A DNA stretch of 64,000 nt from Rhizoctonia solani (lineage: Eukaryota; Basidiomycota; Agaricomycetes; Cantharellales; Ceratobasidiaceae), in the NCBI RefSeq assembly GCF_016906535.1, contig NC_057377.1, positions 496,001 through 560,000 of the forward strand, given 5' to 3'. Position 1 is the first letter of the stretch. Each line of letters opens with the position of its first letter. The position numbers and the translations under genes are program-made. Below, piece after piece: positions 24,201-34,749 of the stretch. The notes under the pieces were generated by a model. It made no database searches, had not been told where the DNA came from, and worked only from the letters and a program-made list of their open reading frames with translations.

Positions 24201-24748
24201 ACCTAGCAGACTTCCTGAAAGAGATCCAAACTGAAGCAAAAGCTGCTTTAGAAATTGCTGCAAGACAAAACGCGCAATACTATGATCTAAACAGAAGGGA
24301 AGCAACCAAGCTGGAAGTTGGTGATAAAGTTTATTTGAGTAGTGCCAACATCAAAACTTCAAGGCCTTCCCATAAGCTAGAGCATAAGCAATTGGGGCCC
24401 TATAAGGTCTTGGAGAAAATTGGCAGGAACTCCTATAAACTGGATCTCCCTAAATCCATGAAAGTCCATCCTGTTTTCAACATTGCCCTTTTACACAAAA
24501 AGCCAGTAGACAAATATGACTGTGGTCCAGTACCACTTCCCCCAGTTGTCACAGCTGATGGAGAAGAGGAATATACTGTTGAAAGGATCCTAGACTCCAA
24601 GAAAGTGGGTCAACAAGTCAAATACTTGGTCAAATGGAAAGGGTATGGACCAGAGGATAACACATGGGAACCCAAGGCCCACTTAGCCAATGCCCCTGAG
24701 AAATTGGCTAAGTTTCACCGTGAACATCCAGAGGCAGCTGGACCTTAA
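21257..24748 (+). CDS. pol: Ty3/gypsy chromovirus Pol polyprotein (PR-RT-RH-IN-chromodomain)
   Basis: A single open frame of 1163 codons lies in a different frame from gag. In order it contains the aspartic protease (AMIDSGASSCFIH) and reverse transcriptase (VDYRSLNANTVKNAYPLPL, DLKSGYNLVWI, MPFGLCNAPAAFQ). RNase H follows (ECDTSDFATGAVLNQ, LTDHKNLEYF), then integrase (HxxxH...C-C zinc region near HPGHFRTL...CNSCIRSK, DLIVGLPTSEGYDA, ILDQGPQFNAKF, GQSECLNQFVE). A C-terminal chromodomain closes it (YTVERILDSKK, YLVKWKGYGPEDNTWEP). The RT catalytic box reads YLDN at residues about 388-391 instead of YLDD, a GAC-to-AAC change at 22427-22429. The copy is therefore probably not self-mobile despite its intact frame. 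The first codon given is not ATG; the true start is uncertain. Confidence 0.92.
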   Translation: MEIFSVNNISPLNIYFQASCIQQVPNPKVTKKMKPFFGWAMIDSGASSCFIHKDLIKQYGIPTTKKSVPCCLKVIDGRDISSGLVDSECIFTLELGSHKEVLKCNVADIGKHSIVLGMSWLKLHNPTIDWPNKHITFNSQYCNNSCLSVSNSILGNVGGTSNHLEGIPEDLGGVKVIEPLEGIPRETGGTVDSPLESIPVELRNFAEVFSEDMKVTELPLHRPFDLGIDLIDPDKPFKAMVYPLKASDDEELRKLLKEQLDKGLIHPSKSKYGSPVHFVNKKNGKRRMVVDYRSLNANTVKNAYPLPLIQSLIEKLRGAKYFSTIDLKSGYNLVWIKEGDEWKTAFKTKYGLFEYLVMPFGLCNAPAAFQHFMNEIFRDILDIYVVVYLDNILIFSESRELHTKHLQEVLKRLQDNACYCNLEKCNFYASEVDYLGVIANGEGVKADPKKITQAVDWATPRSVKGVQEFLGFINFYRRFIHNFSKLAQPLYQLLQKNIPWEWGKRQEVSFKALKQALIESPVLIQPDPYKEFFLECDTSDFATGAVLNQKGSDDKLHPVAFLSKSLAPAERNYDIFDKELLAVVRALKEWRHLLEGTVIPVKILTDHKNLEYFQTKRDLNQRQLRWMGFLADYNYRIVYRLGAQNRKADILSCREDHKSVVKGGGETPVLISPEPFIAAIQTDSDLNDLIRDALHDGKAVHKILKSLEEDIPVKGWKIDNGLLYYHDWIYVPNEPEIRKAILESRHDNPSTGHPGHFRTLDLLSRDYYWSGMKQSVTKYVQACNSCIRSKHSNQAPEGLLQNIDLPNKPWEEITYDLIVGLPTSEGYDAILTVVDQLSKMVHFIPTHSDATAVDVANLFVSFVWKLHGLPRKTILDQGPQFNAKFLRQVYKRLGIEPHFSTAYRPQVDGQSECLNQFVEIYLHHYINYRQTDWVASLPLAEFAYNNGKHSGSKHSPFYMCYGYNPDFTVGNTKESHVPQANNLADFLKEIQTEAKAALEIAARQNAQYYDLNRREATKLEVGDKVYLSSANIKTSRPSHKLEHKQLGPYKVLEKIGRNSYKLDLPKSMKVHPVFNIALLHKKPVDKYDCGPVPLPPVVTADGEEEYTVERILDSKKVGQQVKYLVKWKGYGPEDNTWEPKAHLANAPEKLAKFHREHPEAAGP

Positions 24749-24759
24749 CAGGGGGGAAG

Positions 24760-25296
24760 TGTCATGCCCTAGAGGCGTGACCACCTTAGAATCCACTAAG
24801 TCAAAGAAATAGTGAATATATGCGCTATTTTCACAAAGATTTATGGATATATGCATCTTTATGCCGTTTAAGCGCTGAGCGCATATTATGTAATCCAATC
24901 ACATGAATTTGAGTCATGTGATCACATCTTTCTTATCTTTGGTCATGTGACCTTATCTTTGTTGTTATGTTTGCACATGTATTTACTATTCCCTTCCCTT
25001 GTGAATATATAAGGAGGGTTCTGAGAGCCTTAAGCCTCAGAACTCAACCTCTTATCCCCTTCCATCACTACTACCCTAAGACATACACTTAAGAGTATTG
25101 CCTGAGAGCATACCAGTCCCTGTCAAAGGTCTTTAGCCCTGCTGTCTTTACAGCATAGTGCACTTTACTGTATTAGGTCTTGTCCTACCCCTTCCTGGCA
25201 TTGCCCTTGAGCATTGTTAGGCCCTACTAGCTGAGAAGTCCTATATTAGGCAATAGCTTGTTAGGTTTTACCCTCTGGTAGTTGTTGGCTCTGACA
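24760..25296 (+). mobile_element. 3' LTR of the chromovirus
   Basis: It starts TGTCATGCCC directly after a polypurine tract (GGGGGGAAG) that follows the pol stop. It ends GGCTCTGACA, giving TGTCA/TGACA inverted ends and 537 bp. A TATATAAGGAGG element lies near 25005. No matching 5' LTR is present in the window. A 31-bp piece of the same 3' end recurs at 26288-26318. Confidence 0.75.
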
Positions 25297-26788
25297 ATAC
25301 CCAGGTTGATTACCTCTTGTTGCATCCCCACCTGTACACAGGGCCTTATAGCCCAGGTTTCACTAAGTTACTAAGTAGATACATTGTCACTAATGCCTTA
25401 AGCGTTGTCTCCACTGTACATATGTAGCTTGCCATTGCCTTACAGTGTTTGGTCCTTGTAGTCAGTAGTCCCAATGTTGTAGGGTAGTTAGCTGTTGCCT
25501 TACACAACTTACATTTGTTATCCATACAGCCATTAGTGCTTGCGCCCTTGACATCCTTACAGATGTCTAGGACACATGCTGACCCAAGCCCAAAATTTGG
25601 GGGGTGTCCCAGACATCTTTAAGGGTTGTCTAGGTAGCAGGCGCTTGTGGCTGTATGGACTACTAAGAGAACCACATAAGGTGGTATGGATGCTACCTAC
25701 AACAACAAGCTAACTAACTACAATGACCAGATGCTGTAAGGTGCTGGTAGGCTATGTATATACAGTGAGAACAATGCTTAGGGCATGTGACTAAGTATTT
25801 TCTGGCTGTAAGGCCTTGTACAATGTTGGGAGTGCAACAAGAGGTAATCAACTTGGGTATTACCATGGTTGGTTGGCCTCCTTATATATTACAAGAGAGA
25901 ACTAATTACAAATACTTTTATATGAAATACCATAACCAATAAGAACCCTGCTCTGCAAGTGGCCTTACTCATGCATACATGTCACTGACATGTCATAGTG
26001 ATGTCATCAGGTGGAGGTGGCTACATTGTGCTTGGTAAGCGCAGAAGGGGACATGGCTTGGCTCTTAGCATATGATATAAGCGCCAAAGTCATGTGATTG
26101 AAAATGTTGTCTGTTCATCTTTGTTTAAATTTGAGAAAATTGGAATAAATTCCATGGTATCAAATGTGTCTACAACAGGGGGTAGCAGGTGTAATAATGG
26201 GTTGTCAGCAGAGGAATAGTAGGGCTCTATGGCTTAGTGGTCAAGCTGGTTCAATTCCAGCTAGTTCTATTTTCCTCTGTTTATGACAGTTTACCATCTG
26301 GTAGTTGTTGGCTCTGACAGAGGGCAATCAACAATGGCAATCCCCAGGTCAATTACCTCTTGTTGCATCCCCTCATTGTACACAGGGCCTTACAGCCTGG
26401 GTTCACTAAGTAGATACCATGTCCACACTGTCTTATGCAGTTTTGTCACTGTAGATAGTTAGTTAGACACTGTAGGTAGCTCCCCCACCACCTTAAGTGG
26501 TTATTTCTGTACTTAGCAGCCACAAGTGCCAACCCCCTTGGCATCCCAGACAATGTCTAAGACAACTGCCCTCTTTATATATTACAGATGAGCAGTGCTA
26601 TTTACAAAAATTTTACCAAATATCTAATCAAATCAGAACCCTGATCCATTAGCAGCCTTACTCATGCATATGTGTCACTATGGTGTCATCAAGGTGGCAG
26701 CAGCTATGTAACTGGGTAAGCAGAGGGGGGATGTGGCAAGGCACTTAGCATATGATTATAAGCATCCAAGTCATGTGATGAAAAAACA
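25297..26788. repeat. Mosaic of LTR-B fragments and a split mini-element
   Basis: 25297-25574 and 26319-26575 are plus-oriented LTR-B 3' fragments (CCAGGTxxATTACCTCTTG...). 25605-26177 is a minus LTR-B (TGTCCCAGAC...GTCTACAACA, 573 bp) flanked by GGGGG on both sides. It splits a mini-element whose left part ends CCCAAAATTTGG (to 25604) and whose right part, with the tRNA-like core, is 26178-26287. 26288-26318 is a chromovirus LTR end. No protein-coding gene is present. Confidence 0.6.
26178..26287 (+). mobile_element. Mini-element copy C, right part with tRNA-like core
   Basis: It contains TAGCAGGTGTAATAATGGG, TGGCTTAGTGG and GGTTCAATTCC and ends TTTATGACA, like full copies. Its left part sits on the far side of the LTR-B insertion, ending at 25604. 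Confidence 0.6.
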
Positions 26789-27145
26789 TTAGACTCCCAC
26801 AAATTATACCACTGGATTTGCCATATTTTTATTAATAATTTTACTATTTTTTACAGACTGATTATCTCTACTTTTTGATTCACATGATCTTGGTGCTCAT
26901 CATGCCAAGATGTTGTGCCAAGACCTGCCAAGATGCTGTGCCAAGGGTGCTTAGATAAAGATCCACGCTTCTATGCAGTCTGCAGCATGCTTCCTTTTAT
27001 TTTTAGAACTTCCTTTCTCACATGTTATCTATTTGTAAACAGTTACCTCTGGTATATATATGCAGCAGGAAAATTGCTTGGAGACTGTTGTACTCCACTG
27101 TAAGGTGGGTACTTGCTAGTGGGCAGGCGCTTAATGGCCATACTA
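26789..27145 (+). repeat. LTR-A fragments flanking the mariner insertion
   Basis: 26789-27084 matches the 5' part of LTR-A (ATTATACCACTGGATTTG, ...GCAGCAGGAAAATTGCTTGG). It is followed at 27085 by an inverted LTR-A end (TGTTGTACTCCACTGTAAGG, GGCCATACTAC). The mariner element interrupts the latter at a TA. Confidence 0.6.
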
Positions 27146-28752
27146 CAGTTTGCCAAAAAACCTCTTACAGGAAATGAAATTTTGACTTGTAGCGCATGTA
27201 ACTTAGGAGCGGAGCGGCGGAAAAATCTAAATAAATAAGCAATAGATAGATATGGGTGCTAGCTACATATTGTGTGTTCATATAGCGCATTCGGTCCACA
27301 AATGGCAGAGATATGGGCAACATACAGTGGGGGGTACGTGTAAGAGGTTTCACGGCAGCAAATTGGATTACAAAGACATAGACATTTAATAAGGAATGGA
27401 CTTCCCCTTTCTCTCCAAAACCATAGCCATGCGTCTTGGCATAGTTTCAATTAGTTTCTGACAGTATTCTGGCGCAAATTCATCCCAAACCACCTGAACC
27501 CGCTCCCACAACTCAAGCATCCCATTAGGTACCTCCTTGTACTTGCCTAGGCGTTGTTTAAGCTCAGCCCATGAGTTTTCGATGGGATTAAGATTGGGAG
27601 AGTTTGCAGGCCACTCAAGGCACTTGACTTCATGGTTTTTGAGCCATTTGGTGGGCGCTTTTGCCTTGTGGGGGCGTGCATTATCATGCATATATATAAC
27701 CTCCCTTGCTTTCATCCCCAGGTGCTTCAGGCTCCTTGTGAATTTGTCCCCCAAAATCTCCTTGTAAACCTCCTTATTGAATGATCCTTCTACCTTGCAG
27801 CCATACCCAGTTCCTGGCCATCCCATACATCCCCAAAACATGAAGGAACCTCCACCGTGGCTGAGAGCCAGGGTGATCAGCCAATCACTAAGTTTCTCCC
27901 TGGGCCAGGCCCAGCCCCAATAGACTCCATTGGACCACAGGCAAGTAATTGTGGTCTTGTCTGACCATAGGACTTGTTTCCAATTGGCTACAGTCCAATC
28001 CTTGTGAGCTCTGGCAAATGCAATTTGGTCTTTGATATGTTTTGGGGTGAGCTTTGGTTTTTGTGTCTTCTTTACAGCTTGTAAACCAGCTTCTAACAAC
28101 GCATGGCAGACAGTGTCACAATGGATGGACTCCCCGCTAAGCGCGGACAGTGTTATAGCAGCCTTCCGTGTGCTGACTTTATTTCCGTTGGTTACAAGTC
28201 AGACAGCATAGCAAACGGCAGTGGGATTGAGCTTGCGTGGACAACCGCCTTTGGACCTTGCCAGGTGCAGGCGGTGTTTTCTAGTGACTTTTGTGATATA
28301 AGCGGACAAAACACCTGTTTTTTTGATGATTTGAGCATGTGTCTTGTCTGAGTCAAGTAAGGATAGTACCAAGTTAAGAGTGTCCTGAGAAAATGCTTTA
28401 GGCATTGTAGGTAGAGTATACTGGTTCCATTTGCGTATGTTAATGCTACATATATATAGCTGGTTCTGTGTGCAAAACATTGTCAAAGTATATCAAGTGA
28501 GTTTTGGGTACTGAAGGTTGCACTTGCAAAATCTGAAACGTGCTGTAAAACCTCTCACACGTACCCAATGATTTGTTTTATTTTTAGCCCTCTCATTTAC
28601 CAACATAACACGTTTCAAAGACATGTTTTCTGTAGCCAAAACGCTTTGCTATTCACCAGTATAATTGTTAGATTTTTATGCCGCTCTGCTCCCAAGTTAC
28701 ATGCGCTATAAGTCAAAATTTCATTCCCTGTAAGAGGTTTTTTGGCAAACTG
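27146..28752 (-). mobile_element. Tc1/mariner-type DNA transposon with TIRs
   Basis: The ends are CAGTTTGCCAAAAAACC on the left and its inverse GGTTTTTTGGCAAACTG on the right, each extended by about 70 bp of near-perfect inverted repeat (AGCGCATGTAACTTxGGAGC). TA flanks both ends (27144-27145 and 28753-28754). The 1607-bp length and the internal DDE transposase fit the Tc1/mariner superfamily. Confidence 0.88.
27386..28405 (-). pseudogene. Tc1/mariner transposase with one nonsense codon
   Basis: From MPKAFSQDTLNLVLSLLDSD the frame shows a helix-turn-helix region (HAQIIKKTGVLSAYITKV, GGCPRKLNPTAV). It then meets an in-frame TGA at 28199-28201, and continues in the same frame as LVTNGNKVSTRKAAITLS. 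The catalytic part is complete: WSDKTTI (first Asp), MHDNARPHKA (second Asp), NSPNLNPIENSWAELK (Glu). The stop sits where Arg is usual, consistent with a CGA-to-TGA change. This copy alone cannot make a full transposase. Confidence 0.85.
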
Positions 28753-28754
28753 TA

Positions 28755-29544
28755 CTACTCTACACTGTGTATCTAATTTCCCTCAAGTGTTTCAGTTGCC
28801 ACCTGTACCTCCTGTACCCCCTCTTGGTATCAATCATCTGTATACTTGTTTGTGCACCTTCTCAGGGTACAAAGGGACCCTGTGAGGATGCTTCTAATGC
28901 ATCCATTCATCCACTCTTATACATTGACATATACACACAAGCCTTTAACAGCTTATCTGTGCATTTTCTTTAGTGATTGACTCACTGTAAATAACTTAGG
29001 AGGTTGTTTGGTGCACTAAGACCATAGGCCAGTCCCAACAGACACAGGGTAACCTATTAGTGTACTTACTGCAACCCTGTGCCCCTTGACTGTCACAGTT
29101 GTTGAGGTCAACATTGAGTATAGTGCAACAATACTGTAAGGATTATTGTGATTGAGTGATAGTGTATCAATCATCCATACTCCTATATTGTATATAGCTT
29201 CATCTATAATATCTCATAAATCCTAGATATATTTTAGGTAAACCCCATAAGTCTCAAGTCTTACTTAAGCATCTATAAGTCCTATACCTATTAGGCAAAT
29301 CCTATAAATCCTGTACATTAGTCAGGTAACTCTCTTACTTAAGGTACTATCCCAGAGACCTCAAGTATACATACCCTTAGTCACTGAGGCTTAAGTAACT
29401 CTAGTCTAAGTGTCACAACCCACTCCATTATTTTCCATGAGTCCTGACTAAGTCAAGCCTCCAACACACTCATGTTGCACACCAACATGACTGCAAGCAC
29501 ACATATACTTGTACCTATGCACTCAGAACTTCCAAGTTCCCACA
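28755..29544. other. AT-rich repeat flank without a gene
   Basis: This is the right side of the mariner insertion. It contains tandem-like runs of TCTCATAAATCCTA/CCTATAAATCCTG phrases at about 29200-29340. No coding region or recognised element end was found. Confidence 0.4.
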
Positions 29545-30093
29545 TGTTGTACACCACTGTAAGGTGGGTACATGCTGGTGGAAGCAGGCGCTTGGGGCCA
29601 TACTACTACAAGATAAACCACTGTAATCTACTCTATACTAGGCTATACTATTTGTTGCGTAAGGTGACCTTCTACTAACTGATAGCAATGGGGCCTGAGG
29701 CCTGGGAGGTGTGATGAGTAAGTGGGGTGGTGAGCGTCTGAGAGCTTCTGGGGGCCTGCTACTTAGCTGGCTGATGAGTCCTCCTCAATGGATATGAGAC
29801 AAGGTAAAATCAACTTGGGGTTTCCAAGCAATTTTCCTGCTGTATATATAGACAAGAATGCGCTATCTACATGGTCTGTGCGCATGAGAAGAGAAGTACA
29901 TAAGACAAATAAGAAGCGTGCTGCAGGCTGCGCAGAAGCGTGGATTTCCCCTAAGCGCCCTTGGCACGGCATCTTGGCATAATAAGCGCCAAGATCACAT
30001 GATTGAAAAACATAAGATAACAAGTCCGTAAAAATACTAAAAATAATAGGAAAATCAGGCAAATCCAATGGTATAATTAAGGAGGTTGTAACA
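29545..30093 (-). mobile_element. Solo LTR-A with 5-bp target duplication
   Basis: The plus strand runs TGTTGTACACC...GGTTGTAACA, 549 bp. CCACA flanks it on both sides (29540-29544 and 30094-30098). In its own orientation it has the TATATATACAGCAGG promoter-like motif and the CCAAGTTGATTTTACCTTG segment shared by all LTR-A copies. Confidence 0.85.
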
Positions 30094-30133
30094 CCACATA
30101 TAAGAGATTTATGGTCAACATGGCTGGACTTAG

Positions 30134-30431
30134 TGTTACATCCTAACCAATTATACCACCAGAATCCCCTCTTTTTTTTAATACTTTTACTATTTTTTAC
30201 AGACCATTTACCTGTACTTTTTTGGTCACATGATCTTGGCCCTTATCATGCCAAGATGCTGTGCCAAGGCCAGCTGAGATGCCATGCCAAGGGCACCTAG
30301 GTAACAAACATGCTTCTGTACAGTCTGCAGCATGCTTCTCTCTCTATTCTTAGACTTCTTTCTCTCACACCTATCAATTTGTAATTAGTAGATCTTGTGT
30401 ATATATACAACAGGAAAATTGCTTGGAGATG
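30134..30431 (+). mobile_element. LTR-A 5' fragment
   Basis: It begins TGTTACATCC and follows LTR-A through ATTATACCACCAG, GCATGCTTCTC and TATATATACAACAGG to TTGCTTGGAGATG, where similarity ends. Truncated. Confidence 0.65.
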
Positions 30432-30842
30432 TCATAGCCCATATCTGGAAGGGTTATTACCATATGCATCCACTGTCAAAGATATATATAGTATATATGA
30501 TGCACAGTGATATATGAATAATATATGTTGCTGGGGGACATTGCACTCCCCCTGTCCCCCTTGCTGCAGGCCAATGTTAAGGTAGCCTGCAGGCAAGGTC
30601 TGAATAAAATATTATTACAGAAGAAATTATGTCATCCCCCCCAACCTCAAATCTGTAGTAGTTTAGTATAGTATTTGATAAAGGACTGGAGGGGGGGAGG
30701 TCATGTGACCCTGCTGGACTGTCAGTCTCTAAGTCATGAGCGCTTAGAGTAATGACAGTTCTGATTGCATATATGTGAGTATATGCAGCCTTCTAAAGAC
30801 TGTGGAATATCCTATTAGTAGGTGGCTTGGTCAGGAGACATC
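30432..30842. other. Unassigned AT-rich sequence
   Basis: No coding region was recognised. It contains alternating TATATAGTATATATGATG and GGACTGGAGGGGGGGAGG tracts. Confidence 0.3.
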
Positions 30843-31358
30843 TGTTGTGACCCAACTGTAATGTTGGTCACTTGCTAGTGGTGGGCACTTAAGGCTGTAC
30901 TACTAAACAAAGCAAGTTGCTAACTAGGCTATACTACTGTAATCTAACTGCTTAGGGTGGTGCTAAACTAATAATGGATAAGTGAAGGAGCTTAGGAGTC
31001 CAAACTACTTAGCTAGCTACTGGTCCTTTCTGTGATGAAAGACAAGGTAAAATCAACTTGGGACTCCAAGCAATTTCCCTGCTGTATATCTACACAAGAT
31101 GAGCTAATTACAAATTGATAATGTGTGAGAGAAAGAAGTCTGAGAAGTAACAAGAAGCATGCTGTGGACTGCGCAGAAGCATGGATGTTATCTAGGCACC
31201 CTTGGCACAGCATCTTGGCAGGTCTTGGCACAGTATCTTGGCTTGGTAAGTGCCAAGATCATGTGATTCAAAAAGTGAAGATATAGAGTTTGTAGAAAAT
31301 AGTAAAAATATTAGAAAAAAGTGGCAAATTCAGTGGTAAAGTTTGTAAGGGTGTAACA
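30843..31358 (-). mobile_element. LTR-A copy, diverged
   Basis: The plus strand begins TGTTGTGACCCAACTG and ends AGGGTGTAACA, about 516 bp, with the family landmarks. The flanks (ACATC and ATTAC) do not match, so this is an older copy or a recombinant. Confidence 0.65.
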
Positions 31359-31789
31359 ATTACCTCTTGTTGTCTCCACTCATTGTACACAGGACTGTAG
31401 GTCCAGGTTCAATAAGTTACTCAGTAGATACAACATACTTGTTGCCTTAAGCAGCTTTCTCACCACACTTAGGTAGTTTGTTGAAGCCTTACAGCATCTT
31501 GTTGCTGTAGGATAGGTAGTTAGTCACTGTAGGATAGCCTTCCACCACCTTAAGCAGTCTCTTTGTTGTACCTTATGACCACAAGTGCCAACACCCTTGG
31601 CATCCCATCAGATGTCTAGGACACATGATTACACCTCCTACCCCCCAAACTTGGATTTGGGCCAGCATGCAACCACTTGTACTGGTCATGTGACCATGTC
31701 AAGGATACTTATTTTGCTTTCTTAGCCCCTTAAATAACTTAAACTCTTATAAGTGGTTCTCCCAAGTACCCATAGTGTGGAAAGGTAGT
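31359..31789. repeat. LTR-B fragment, mini-element fragment and LTR-C left part
   Basis: 31359-31619 matches the LTR-B 3' half (ATTACCTCTTGTTG... AGATGTCTAGGACA). 31620-31709 matches the non-tRNA half of the mini-element in reverse (CATGATTACACCTCCTACC). From about 31715 it matches LTR-C as at 41900. Confidence 0.55.
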
Positions 31790-32305
31790 TGTCATAAACA
31801 GAGGAAAATAGAACTAGCCAGAATTGAACCAGCTTGACCACTAAGCCATAGAGCCCTATTATTCCTCTGCTGACAACCCATGATTACACATGCTACCCCC
31901 CAAATTTGGGCTTGGGCCAGCATGCAACCACTTGTACTGGTCATGTGACTGTGTCCAGGACAGTAGTAGACCTGATACAGAGTTCTTAGGTTAAGTGAAC
32001 AGAAGGCAATCATCCTTAAAAGGATATATACTAAGTAACCAGTTAGTTCCTACAACTAGGAGTGAAACTCACATAACTATCTTGGCCAAAGGGAACCTGA
32101 GCTAGTACTCTTGCGCTTACAGAAATACTTACTAAGACACTTTATACTGTTAAAGGATATATGTGTAGTTGATTGTATTCAAGATAGCTAGACCCATAGA
32201 ACCCTAAAGAAGCTACTTGTTTACTCAGCTTGGAAATTGGGAATCTTGCAATGCAGACTCTGCTCAGCACTAGAGCCTCAACCTCTTTTCCCCCAATTTA
32301 CAACA
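31715..32305 (+). mobile_element. LTR-C copy interrupted by a mini-element
   Basis: AAATAACTTAAACT...AGTGTGGAAAGGT, then (after the insertion) GTAGACCTGATACAGAG through CCCCAATTTACAACA, matches the uninterrupted copy at about 41880-42303. The comparison fixes the insertion point of the mini-element at 31790-31962. The 5' end is unclear. Confidence 0.6.
31790..31962 (-). mobile_element. 173-bp mini-element (copy D)
   Basis: TGTCATAAACAG...GTCCAGGACA, flanked by GTAGT on both sides (31785-31789 and 31963-31967) inside LTR-C. The empty site is represented by the LTR-C copy near 41960. This shows a true insertion with a 5-bp duplication. Confidence 0.82.
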
Positions 32306-32348
32306 ATAACACTTTGAGCCTAAAGAGAGTGGTAAGATAAATGCCATT

Positions 32349-33480
32349 TGTCTTAGACATCTGTAAGGATGTCAAGGAGGCAGGCACTTGCAGCCAGGTG
32401 GTACAGATGAGAAACTGCTTAAGGTGGTGTGCAAGCTACCTACAACAACAACCAGCTATACTACAATGACAAGACTGCTTAAGGCAGTGACAAGCTATCT
32501 AAGTACAACAAGAAAGCTGCTTAAGGTGGTGACCAAGTATCTAAGTGGGCTAAGTAGTTAATGGCCCTAGTGGCCTTGTACAATGGGGATGTGACAAGAG
32601 GTAATCAACCTGGGTGTTACCATGGTTGGTTGGCCTCCTTATATATTACAAGGGTAGTCTAATTACAAATGTATTATATCAAATATTGTATCCAATAAGA
32701 ACCCTGCTCTACAGTTGGTCTTACTCATGCATATGTGTCACTGACATGTCATAATGATGTCATCAGGTGGAGGTGGCTATGTGTGCTGAATAAGCATGGA
32801 TGGGGACATGGCTTGGTGCTTAGCATATGATATAAGCGCCAATGTCACATGATTGAAAAACTAGTCTGTTTGTCTTTGTGTTACAAACTCCTTAACTATA
32901 CCACTGGATTTGGACAATTTTTCTGATATTTTTACCTTTTTTTACAAACTCTATATCTTTTGTTTTTCAATCACATGATCTTGGCACTTATTATGCCAAG
33001 ATGCTGCGCCAAGATGCTGTGCCAAGGGCACTTAGGAGAAATCCACGCTTCTGCGCAGCCTGCAGCATGCTTCTTGTTTCAAATGTAGACTTCCTTTCAC
33101 ACATGCACAGACCGCTATGTAGATAGTCTCTAATGTATAAATACAGCAGGAAAATTGCTTGGAAACCCCAAGTCAATTTTACCTTGTCTCTTACCCATTA
33201 GAGAAGGTACCCAGCCAGCTAAGTAGCTGGCCCCTCAGTAGTAACCACACTCATCACACCTCCCAGGCCTAAGGCCCCTTTGTTGCCAGTAGTTAGCAGT
33301 AGTCTGCCATAAGCAGGATTAGTATAGCCTAGATAGTAGATTAGATAAGCAGTGTTTGTAGTAGTACAGCCACAAGCACCTGCCCCACTAGCAAGTACCC
33401 ACATTACAGTGGTGTACAACACTTTGTTTAAATTTGAGGAAATCAGAATTAATCCTATGGGTATAAGTGTGTCTACAACA
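32349..33480 (-). mobile_element. LTR-B copy with nested LTR-A, inserted in a transposase gene
   Basis: Plus-strand ends are TGTCTTAGACATC and GTGTCTACAACA, flanked by CCATT on both sides (32344-32348 and 33481-33485). LTR-A occupies 32879-33421. The reading frame to the right (PIF-type transposase) resumes to the left of the insertion (GRSM then AFILPL), indicating that this copy landed in coding sequence. Confidence 0.78.
32879..33421 (+). mobile_element. Solo LTR-A nested in LTR-B
   Basis: TGTTACAAACTCC...GTGTACAACA, 543 bp, with CTTTG on both sides (32874-32878 and 33422-33426). The LTR-B sequence is continuous across the duplication (TTTGTCTTTG | CTTTGTTTAAATTTG). Confidence 0.85.
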
Positions 33481-33949
33481 CCATTGACCTGCCAGCCTCT
33501 GTGCCAGCAATACAAACAATATTGCAACCTGATTTGATGGCAATCTCAACCTTCACCTGATACGTATAGGGCATCTTTCCAGTCCTTTTGTAAGCCACAA
33601 TTGCCAGTTTCTCCTTGGGAGTACAATCCATGGCTGTAGGCCAGGTATCCTTCAATGAGATGTCAAGTACAGGCTCCATATTGTACACAATCAGATTGTT
33701 GTTTTTTACAGCTTCTAGACAGCCTATAGAGCCTTTAGACCAAGTTATAGCAAGGCGGGTGGTGATTTGAGTAATTGACATGGGCTGCAAGTACCATGCA
33801 CACACCAAAAGGCTGAATTTGCAATTAGGAAACCAATGTTTTGCACAAACACAAGTATGATAGCTCTGCTGCATTATTTTCCTGTTTTGAGTGTACCAAT
33901 TAACCCAGAATGACTGTATGTACAACTTTTTATTATTCACATGTTCCAT
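33481..33949 (-). pseudogene. PIF/Harbinger-type DDE transposase fragment
   Basis: The frame includes ITWSKGSIGCLE, DTWPTAMDCTPKEKLAI, then KMPYTYQVKVEIAI and NIVCIAGTEAGRSM. This resembles the central catalytic region of PIF/IS5-like DDE enzymes (xDxTP ... Y.VQV.v ... I..v.G...GS.HD). The usual HD at the end is replaced or lost, and the LTR-B insertion follows immediately. Upstream (to about 34200) further in-frame-like pieces are broken by stops. Assignment is by resemblance only. Confidence 0.45.
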
Positions 33950-34749
33950 TATTCATTGTTTCTGATGGCTGCCTCAGTTCACTAGGACTTTTCTTCTAAG
34001 CTCCAAAGGGTACTTACAAGCCAACAATTACTTGTTATTGAAGAATTTGCCAGCAATTGCCCAAAAGGAGATTAGCTCTAGGCAACATGTTGATGGGCCC
34101 CCATCAACAAGCATGAAATCAGAGACAATTGTATTAAGAAAGCCTCCAGGGTCTTTTAACCGCACCAAACACAGTTTGCTTCCAAAATGTGTCCGAATTC
34201 TCGGGCGCTTATACTAGTGTTATGATAGTCCTTGGCTGAACACGTTGTGAATTGAGCCCTAATCCTACGCCTAAAGTCCTCTGAACTTCAGCCAACGAGA
34301 TGGTCTCTAATGATATGCATGAAAAGTCCGCATATTTTATTGTACACGAAATTAAGGCAGATACGATGGTGAGATCCTTAAGACATTTATATCTTCCTCT
34401 CTACCTAATTGTTCTTAGTCCCTTATAGGTTAGTTACGATACACAGGAGCAATCCCATCTGACACCTGCGTTGGTATAGATGTTCCAATGTCGTGGGACG
34501 ATGTAAGCACCTTCCCTTCGTTACATGTTCCCGACAGTTTAATTGACAGTAATATGCTCATACATAGCTGAACTCCTTGCAATCTACATATAATATTGTG
34601 GCGTGCGTGAGATGTGTTTCCTTTGAATTTGCATGGTTGCTCATGCTTTTGGCACTAGACCACTTCACAGAAAATACCAAGCCAAGAAAAACTTAGCAGT
34701 CACCTTCTGTTTTCTATTTAATCGTGTCCATTTCCTCCAAGATCAAAAC

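Noticed and set aside
28103..28351. Plus-strand 82-codon frame
   Set aside because: It is the antisense of the mariner transposase.
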